Source: Costus lasius (Eukaryota; Streptophyta; Magnoliopsida; Zingiberales; Costaceae). Taken from it: DNA of 64,000 bases. The position numbers were made by a program, and so were the translations under genes. Below the pieces are notes generated by a model, which saw only the letters and a program-made list of their open reading frames with translations, was not told the origin of the DNA and searched no databases. Shown piece after piece: positions 56,719 through 64,000 of the stretch; the stretch's first letter is position 1; the number at the start of each line of letters is the position of its first letter. The DNA is taken from contig JANVAS020000203.1 of NCBI GenBank assembly GCA_027563935.2, positions 6,448,001-6,512,000 on the forward strand, in the 5' to 3' direction.

Positions 56719-58374
56719 TGATGTACGGCGGGGAACTAGAACATTCAAACAACGCCTTTTGAAAGTGGTTTTGATAACTAGCTTAATAATAAGAAAACCG
56801 AAGTTACACTAACGAGGTTTGAAAACTAATTTGGTTTTTTTTTTGTATTTTTAGAATATATAGGAAAACCGAGAGCAATCAGAACAGTAAAAAACCTAGA
56901 AAGCAGTAAATGCAGGAATTAAACTTACAGTGCAGCCCTTGAGAATTGAAGGGCTGTGCTTCCCGATCTTCACCGGTCCAACTCTGATGGAAGGTGTAGG
57001 GTGGAGCTTACAAGCAAACACAGAAGATCCGTACAAGTCACGGATTTTAATACAAGAACAAATCAAGGGGTGAGGTTAAGCCTCACAAGTTCCCTTGCTA
57101 ATCCTAAGCAACTAAAGAGAGAGGGAGAAGAGAAAGAAGAGGGGAAGGGGGGAAAACGCCCCTCTTAGGCCACTCCAAGCGCAATCTACAATTTATATAA
57201 ACAAAGATGAGTGTAGAGAAGAGTTCTCAAAGTCAAATAAGAGATGAAGAAAAGAGACTTAGCCGAATGAGATGAGGACTCCTTGAGGCCGAGGGGTGCT
57301 TCTCTTCTTGCTCCAAACCGAGGTTGAAAGAAGTCCTCCTTGTGGTTGCGCACACAAAACAAAGAGGAGAGCTTCTTAGGGTTTCGGTGGAAGAGCTAGA
57401 GGAAAGGGGAAGAACTCGGCTAAGAAGAACCTTATCACTAACACAAGTAATTAAGCTAGGCAACTAATAGACAATGTTATTTCATCAAAAGGTCATCGAA
57501 ATACAAGGGGGAGACTATGCTTTTATAGGCGACATGGGGGCTAGGGCAGGATAGTCATTAGCTTCCATGCGCCTATTACAAGGATGGATGGAATTTGAAT
57601 TTCAAAATCAAGAGGATGTTGGCGCAAATCCTCTTTAAGAACTTCCTTCTTTGGGTGATCTTCTCTTGGCAACTCATTAAATGTTTTGATGAGAGTGTCT
57701 TCTTATCCTTTGGCGATTTGTTGTTGGCGCATGGAGAAGGGATTCGAAATTTGAATCCTTTCCATGAGAGCTTGGGCGGCAACAAGAGATGGCAATTGAT
57801 CATAAATGTCTTCATAAATGCCCTCCTTTGATTGTGGATCTTGATGGATAATTCCTTTGATTTTGGATCTTGATGAGTGAGGGTTTTGAATCCCTTCCTT
57901 GCTTGGACTAGAGGTTGGCGCCTATCTTCTTGATTGGATGATGAGGTGGCTGATGGCTCTAATGGAGAGGCGCCCAACAAGTATGGCAAGTGAGTTATAG
58001 CATGGCTTTGAAGTGAACTTGGACTTTGAAGTCTTCCTTCCTTTTCTAGAGCTGAGCTTGGTGAGTGGACTTTGAGTGACATTGAGCTGGAACTTGAGCT
58101 GCTCCTTACTTGAATGACCTGCCAAGATGATCCTAATGCATGCATGCACTACTCTACTATGATGCAAGAGTACATAAAGTTTTATGAATTACAATGCACT
58201 ACCTACTACAAGTGGACTTGCCATAAATGACTACATGATGCATGGCTTTATTGAAAAAAAACAAATTACCCTAAATGCTATGCAAGAGAGAGGGGACTCT
58301 AAGGGAACCCATATCGATTAGGTACCCTACGAGTCCGAGCAGATCTCCTCAGAGCAGGGCTACTGCCTCCATCA
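56719..58374 (-). repeat. Solo LTR K (G family)
   Basis: 1656 bp, TSD CCTAG at 56714-56718 and 58375-58379. Plus-strand ends TGATGTACGG and TGCCTCCATCA. It is the inverted counterpart of G's LTR, with the TATA box at 57520-57527 and the Pol-tail frame kept (RRSARTRRVPNRYG). Confidence 0.94.
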
Positions 58375-58641
58375 CCTAGCCATCAAGGATCAATCAAGAT
58401 CCACAAATCAAGGGATCACCATCTAGATCCCCAATTTGTGGAACCAACTTTGGAAAACTCTAGCCGCCCAAGCTCTTGAAGTAAGGCTTTTCGAAATTCA
58501 AAAATGGGCGCCCCTCTCATCCAAGCAAACAAGGAAGGAGCTTAAGAGAATTCGGCCCCAAGGAAGCTCCATCAAAGAAAGAATTTGAAATTCAAAATTG
58601 ACAAAGGAAATGTCTTAATTGAGCGTTAATTTCTTCCATAA

Positions 58642-60313
58642 TGAAGGTCCCCTAGACAAGGGGGGGCGAAAACCCTAATAGGAGGCGCAATAAAATTCTA
58701 GCGGAATCTAGGGCTTTCAAAATCGCATAACATGTATTATGATCAACTTTAAAGCATGAAAAGAACTCATACCGAAGCCATATAATGGAAGGCACCTTGG
58801 AAGCAAGAGAACAAGATAGCTCTCCTCCAAATCGTCACACACAAGATGATGTTGCTTCCTCCCTTGGTGCTCCTTGTGCTAGCAAGGTTCCAAGAGGTCC
58901 TTGTCGAGTGAAAGGGAAGATGAGATGTGTCCTTCTCTTGGCCGAATCCTCCTCTACCTTCAAGGCGTCCCACACACGAGAGGCGTCAAGAGGAAAATGG
59001 GCGAGAGGCGAGAATAGCGTTTTTCCTATTCGAACATGAGAGGTGTCCATGTCGAGATCATGGTTTCTAAAAATAGAAACCCACACACCCTCAAACGTTC
59101 ACGCCAAGTGAACAAGTCGCTAACTCCTCTCCCCTTGAACCATGCGCTCATTTAACGAGCCGGTTCAAATTGGTTTGGTCCAGAGACCAATTAAGCCAAG
59201 TGATATGGTCTAGATCAAATTAAACCCTAAGGCTCCAGATCTGACCGTTGATCTCCTGATGCTCCTGATCTCATCGATCTAGCATCCAATCTCTCAATCG
59301 AAGCTTACCGATCTCAAGCCCTAATCAATCAAACATGATCAGACCAGATCTCACTCACAATCAGAGATTAAATCCCTTTAAACTGAACCCGAACAATTCA
59401 GTCCACTCGATCTGACTTAAGTAAGCCATATCATCAAATTGTGCGACCCTGAGGGTTTCCTTTAAATGTCGGTAACGATAACTCACGTTATCACGATCAG
59501 TGAGGGGTATCTAGCAACACATCACTGTCTCCCGATATAAAGGAAAGAGTGTTCCAAGACTACACCCAAAACACAGCACAAGTGTGAATCCACATCACTA
59601 GGCATACATGTTTCCTTTGCCACTGGATGTTCTTATTGGACAAGCGTGTCAAGCTTGTAGCTCCAATATGATGAGCATGATTAGATCAGATGAACACAGT
59701 CACCTGGGTATGGCCATACACTTTTCTCAATCATCTCATCCAGGGGGCCCCTTTAGAACATCACACTCCTTAAACAAGGAGACGGCAATCCTATGTCTAT
59801 CACTAGTGCCCTAACATGACTCAAGCTCATTATCCAAGATAGTCTATAACCATTGTGTTTCAAATGATATTGAACTACCTCAAAACAATGACAATCATCA
59901 TTTAGAAAACACAAGTGATCTCAAGTCAGAGGAAATGTGCCACTTGTCATATTCAAAGATTATTCACATTGCGACAAACAATTGAACATCCTAGTAGGGT
60001 CTGTCCAGTACATCCAATGTACCCATGAGTCTACATCTTATTCCATGCTCGAAGCATCCTATAAGACTAGAACACATATTAGTCTTAACCATATCAAGGC
60101 TGTCTCATGTTCACCAAGATACATCGACTAAGGACATTATAGCCTGTCAGCCTAGCTGAACAGCTTTGAGACATTATTCAGAAGAACATGTATTGCAGCA
60201 GACAATGTAGCTAACTGAATAATAACCATGCCTTTATAAACATAACAGTTTATTACATGATACTGATACATTCCCAAGGCCTCAAACATTAGGCTTAAGG
60301 GCATACCCCAACA
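58642..60313 (-). repeat. Solo LTR L (Copia, E/C superfamily)
   Basis: 1672 bp, TSD CATAA at 58637-58641 and 60314-60318. Plus-strand ends TGAAGGTCCCC and GCATACCCCAACA. The palindrome site is mutated to GAGCCGGTTC near 59158. No internal region remains. Confidence 0.93.
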
Positions 60314-61229
60314 CATAAAACTTGTGATTGCGCCTAGGGTGAATTGTCATCCTTGCCCATGGCTTGTTGAGCCTATAAATTGAAACCATCTCTTCATTGT
60401 CGAGTAGTTGCCTAGATGAAAAAAAAAATCCTTGTGTTAGTATTGGTGCTTGTGTCGCCCAAGTTGTTCTATCTCCCCCTCTTCTCTAAAGGGCCGAGCC
60501 CTTTCCCCTCTCCCCCTTCTTCTCAAAGCCCTCAACGCATGCACCCTTGAAGGATTTGTACACCTTGGCGAGACTCTAAGGAAGTTCCCTCATCCTTTGA
60601 TCTCGGCAACAACAAAGATCTCCAAGGATCCTTCACTTTCGGCTAGCATGAAGAGCAACATCAACAAGACTCCTAATCGGCTAAGTTCTTTCACCTCTTC
60701 CTTCTTTGATTTCTAGAGCTTGTTTCTACACTATTCAAAATTCTTATTGTAGGGAAACGCAAGGCTTGGAAGATCCTCTTGGCGCAAATCTCTTCCCCCT
60801 TCTTTTTCCCCACTCTCTTTAGTCAAAGTGTTAAGGGAACTTGTGAGGCTTAACCTCCCCCTTAGTTCTTGGTTGTAATATGAATCCGTGGCATGTGCGG
60901 ATCCCGTTTGTTTGTGTTTGCTTGTAATGATGCAATACCTTCCATCAGAGTAGGACCGTTGAAGACCAGGACGTTACGATCCTTCTATTCTCAAGGATCG
61001 CACTGTGAGTATTTCTACTAGCAATTTCATTTCATAGATTAAGTGTCTTTCAAATTCGTAGTTTCAAGTAACTTAGTTCTTCGATTTTCCCTATTTACAA
61101 AATACAAAAAATATATTTTCCAACTCCGTTAGCAGTAATCTCGGTTTTTATTATAAAAATACAAAAAAACTATTTTTACAAAGCGTTGTTTGCATGCACC
61201 TTGTTCTGTGTTTCCCCCCCTACATCAGT

Positions 61230-61241
61230 TGGTATCAGAGG
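61230..61241 (+). other. Primer-binding site of J
   Basis: TGGTATCAGAGG, two bases after the LTR end at 61227. The leader from here to gag is only about 165 bp. Confidence 0.88.
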
Positions 61242-61406
61242 CTCTCTTAGAATAGATTTTTAGCCTAAAAACTAATTTTCAAATTCTAAGACTTTCTTTG
61301 ACCTAGGTGTTTGAAAGAAGTTGATCTCATAAAAGGCTATCATATAATATATCACTTTTAGGAGCCTTATTTTCAAAACTAACTTCTTTCAAAACTATCT
61401 TTGACC

Positions 61407-64000
61407 ATGACTACTAGATCGGGAGCAAATTATAATAATCACCCTGAATCCAATGATTTTACTAGACAAACTGAACCTAATGACATGGCTAGACTCTTTA
61501 ACATGATGGCATCCTTCCAAGAGGAACTTAGGGATATTAGAGCTAGACTCCCAAATCCTGAAAATCTTAGGGATGATAGACCCCCTAGTCGGCCCTCAAG
61601 TGAACCCATCCTAGGTGAACATCCCCAAAACAATAGGAACCATAATAGGAGAGTCCAAGAACCTGAATGGGAAGAGCCACATGCTCGACCATATCAAAGA
61701 CCTAGGGAGGATGATGTGCACCGCAACATCAAACTCACACCTCCAACCTTTAGTGGTTCCCTTGATCCTAGAGAATTCCTAGATTGGGCTGTCAAACTTG
61801 AGCAATATTTTGACTGGAGCCTAATGCCTGAGCACTCCAAAGTTAGGTTCACCCGTTGTCTTTTAGAGGGTACTGCTAGATTGTATTGGACAAATGTGGA
61901 AAGGAGCCTTGAGAATTTTGGTCGTCCACCTATTGAAAGATGGGATGAGATGTACCAAAAGCTAAAGGAAAAATATGTCCCACCCTATTATCAGACCAAG
62001 CTAGTAGATCAAACCATAGGTCTAGTACAAGGAAACCTCACCGTTACTGACTACACAACCAAGTTTGATGAGCTCCTTCTTAGGAGTGGTATGCATGAAC
62101 TGCCCCATGTCACCCTTAGCAGATATAAGAATGGGCTTAGGCCTGAGATCAAAAGGGGGATGACCTACTACCACATAGACTCTATAGAAACTGCCTACCA
62201 AAGAGCCTTAGAAGTAGAGGAGAACCTAAAAAGAGCTTTTAGGAGAGAGTTTAGTTCCCCTAAAACTTATCCTAAGACACCTACATCTAATCCCACAAGC
62301 TCCCAACCCAAAGCCACCACTTCAACACCCTCTAAACCTAGGACTGTCCAAGAGCCTAGAGTCACTTGCCATGCTTGTCACCAAGTAGGACATTATATGA
62401 AAGACTGCCCGAAGAGAGTCCTATACTTAGGTGAAGAAAAACACGAGGAGACTTATGAGGAGAATCATGAAGAGACCCATAACCCTGACTCTGGATGTAT
62501 GATTTGTGAAGAGTTAATCTATGATAGTGGGGAAGAGCAAACCCAAGACACCTTAGGAGTGGTTAGGTGCACCCTGATCAAACCTACCCCATCTGAGGAC
62601 TGGCGTTGGACCAGTATTTTCCACACCTACACGAAATGCAATGGCAACATGTGCAAAGTAGTGATAGATGGGGGAAGTAGTCTAAACGCGGTCTCTCACA
62701 CAGCCTTAGTAAAATTCAACCTTAAGGCAGAACCACACCCTAATCCCTATAGTATATCCTGGGTCAATCAGTCTAGTGTCCCAGTCACCCATAGGTGCTT
62801 AGTGCCCCTTCAGTTTGCCGTCTATCAAGGCAAGATTTGGTGTGACGTCATAACAATGGATGTCGCCCAAGTCTTACTCGGTCGTCCGTGGTTATTTGAC
62901 ATGGATGTTATCCACTATGGTCGGACTAACACCTATGTCTTTAGCCATGATGGGCAAAAGATCAAACTGAAGCCTTCTATGCCTAAGGAACTTAAGGCTT
63001 CCACCAATAAGGGTAGGTTAGAGGAACCTAAGGAACCCAAACCTACCATCCAACTCATAAGGCCCCATGCCTTTACCCAGGACTGCTTAGAATCCAAGCA
63101 AGTGTACTCCCTAGTCATTAAGGAAACCAACTTAGATGAGGAGTCACCTATACCCCTAGAAGTTGAGACCCTACTCTCAGGGTACTCTAAGCTCACTAGA
63201 GATGAACTTCCCAATGGATTACCTCCCCTTAGAGAAATCCAACATGCTATAGACCTTGTCCCAGGTTCTACTCTCCCACACTTGCCCCACTATAGGATGA
63301 ACCCCACTGAGCATCAAGAGCTCAAGATGCAAGTAGATGAACTTTTAGACAAGGGTTTCATTAGGGAAAGCCTTAGCCCATGTGCAGTCCCCGCCCTTCT
63401 TACCCCAAAGAAGGATGGAAGCTGGCGCATGTGTATAGACTGTAGGGCAATGAACAGGATAACCATCAAGTATAGATTTCCCATCCCAAGATTAGACGAC
63501 CTGCTTGACATGCTGGTAGGTTCTAAGTGGTTTAGCAAGCTAGACCTTAGAAGTGGATACCACCAAGTTAGGATAAGACTTGGGGATGAGTGGAAGACAG
63601 CTTTTAAGACTAAGGATGGTTTGTATGAATGGCTAGTCATTCCCTTTGGTCTTTCTAATGCCCCCTCAACTTTTATGAGATTGATGAACCAAGTCTTGAA
63701 GCCTTATATAGGAAGATTCTTAGTAGTTTACTTCGATGACATCCTAATCTATAGCAAGACCCAAGAAGAACACATGGAACACCTTAGGAAAACCCTAGAT
63801 TTACTTAAGGAAGAAAAGTTATATCTTAACCTGAAGAAGTGTTCTTTCCTCTCCCCTAGGGTTGTCTTCCTAGGATTCATAGTGTCTGACCAAGGACTTC
63901 AAGCTGACCCTAGCAAGATCCAAGCCATCTTAGACTGGCCTGAACCCAAAACTTTGACTGAGATTAGGAGCTTCCATGGTCTAGCTGCCTTCTATAGAAG
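61407..64000 (+). CDS. Chromovirus J Gag-Pol polyprotein, N-terminal 864 codons (open at window end)
   Basis: The ATG at 61407 (MTTRSGANYNN) opens a frame that I read without a stop to the last base. Order: Gag with DFTRQTEPNDM and a Retrotrans_gag domain (TFSGSLDPREFLDWAVKL); CCHC knuckle CHACHQVGHYMKDC from residue 321; acidic linker; protease VVIDGGSSLNAVS with catalytic D421; reverse transcriptase with WRMCIDCRAMN and YFDD (Y775). It ends in the connection region (RSFHGLAAFY). Gag and Pol are one frame here, whereas G has a TGA at the gag-protease border and a 10-bp deletion before reverse transcriptase. Integrase and any chromodomain lie to the right of the window. It encodes the particle and cDNA-synthesis functions. 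Confidence 0.93.
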   Translation, partial: MTTRSGANYNNHPESNDFTRQTEPNDMARLFNMMASFQEELRDIRARLPNPENLRDDRPPSRPSSEPILGEHPQNNRNHNRRVQEPEWEEPHARPYQRPREDDVHRNIKLTPPTFSGSLDPREFLDWAVKLEQYFDWSLMPEHSKVRFTRCLLEGTARLYWTNVERSLENFGRPPIERWDEMYQKLKEKYVPPYYQTKLVDQTIGLVQGNLTVTDYTTKFDELLLRSGMHELPHVTLSRYKNGLRPEIKRGMTYYHIDSIETAYQRALEVEENLKRAFRREFSSPKTYPKTPTSNPTSSQPKATTSTPSKPRTVQEPRVTCHACHQVGHYMKDCPKRVLYLGEEKHEETYEENHEETHNPDSGCMICEELIYDSGEEQTQDTLGVVRCTLIKPTPSEDWRWTSIFHTYTKCNGNMCKVVIDGGSSLNAVSHTALVKFNLKAEPHPNPYSISWVNQSSVPVTHRCLVPLQFAVYQGKIWCDVITMDVAQVLLGRPWLFDMDVIHYGRTNTYVFSHDGQKIKLKPSMPKELKASTNKGRLEEPKEPKPTIQLIRPHAFTQDCLESKQVYSLVIKETNLDEESPIPLEVETLLSGYSKLTRDELPNGLPPLREIQHAIDLVPGSTLPHLPHYRMNPTEHQELKMQVDELLDKGFIRESLSPCAVPALLTPKKDGSWRMCIDCRAMNRITIKYRFPIPRLDDLLDMLVGSKWFSKLDLRSGYHQVRIRLGDEWKTAFKTKDGLYEWLVIPFGLSNAPSTFMRLMNQVLKPYIGRFLVVYFDDILIYSKTQEEHMEHLRKTLDLLKEEKLYLNLKKCSFLSPRVVFLGFIVSDQGLQADPSKIQAILDWPEPKTLTEIRSFHGLAAFYR

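Larger units (their letters stand above)
56273..61227 (+). repeat. 5' LTR of J, split by solo LTRs K and L
   Basis: The parts are 56273-56718, 58380-58641 and 60319-61227, together about 1617 bp, close to G's 1623. It starts TGATGGAGAGACC and ends CCTACATCA. The first 78 bp encode a version of the Pol tail (RRSGRVRRKPIRYG then stop). TATAAAT is at 60374-60380. Confidence 0.88.
56273..64000 (+). mobile_element. Chromovirus J, 5' part (runs off the window)
   Basis: 5' LTR 56273-61227 (with two nested solo LTRs), primer-binding site 61230, then gag-pol open to the window end. The presumed TSD is CTCAG (56268-56272), with its partner outside. It is related to G but a separate family: proteins align end to end with many substitutions. 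Confidence 0.9.

Noticed and set aside
57576..58145. A 189-codon minus-strand frame with Ser-rich sequence.
   Set aside because: It lies wholly inside solo LTR K; the matching LTR of G has only shorter, shifted frames at this place.

Overview
This window looks like repeat-rich nuclear DNA of a flowering plant. I found no host gene, tRNA or rRNA gene. Nearly every base can be assigned to LTR retrotransposons: Copia with an Angela/Tork-like look, chromovirus-type Gypsy, a gag-only non-autonomous family and one miniature TRIM. All recognisable primer-binding sites read TGGTATCAGAG, complementary to the 3' end of plant initiator-methionine tRNA. I cannot name the species from sequence alone.

The elements are nested, and 5-bp target-site duplications (TSDs) give much of the insertion order. 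Element letters are used throughout. Left half: A (1-3796, + strand Copia, 3' part) sits in the reverse transcriptase gene of B (3797-9541, minus-strand Tekay/Del-like Gypsy with a 3.47-kb LTR). B sits in the last 16 bp of the 5' LTR of N (to 27213, + strand, gag-only). N also carries C (10963-23831, minus-strand Copia, TSD CTGTT). C in turn holds solo LTR S1 (11895-13577), solo LTR S2 (18705-20361) and a complete 527-bp TRIM (22883-23409). N lies in the leader of D, an old, decayed + strand Copia whose remains run to 50316.

Middle: D is also interrupted by E (29596-38734), a full-length Copia with an uninterrupted 1294-codon gag-pol, two 1722-bp LTRs with no difference that I could see, and TSD AATGG. 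D further holds a minus-strand N-family LTR (about 39033-48325), which contains G (39092-47149), a young CRM-like chromovirus with 1623-bp LTRs and TSD ATTAG. G's gag-pol has one stop and one 10-bp deletion, and its pol frame runs 76 bp into the 3' LTR.

Right: D's 3' LTR is cut by H (50317-54119, decayed minus-strand Copia). H abuts a GC-rich Gypsy gag-protease remnant I (54120-55760), followed by an inverted copy of the same protease region joined to an integrase zinc finger. The two form a 356-bp inverted repeat. J (from 56273 past the window end) is a chromovirus with an open gag-pol from 61407 that is not closed in the window. Its 5' LTR carries solo LTRs K (56719-58374) and L (58642-60313).

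Functionally, E and perhaps J are the only elements whose visible coding is uninterrupted. N and the TRIM lack pol and would need enzymes in trans. The other copies are dead through nonsense changes (mostly C-to-T or G-to-A), catalytic-residue changes, truncation, or LTR-LTR recombination to solo LTRs.
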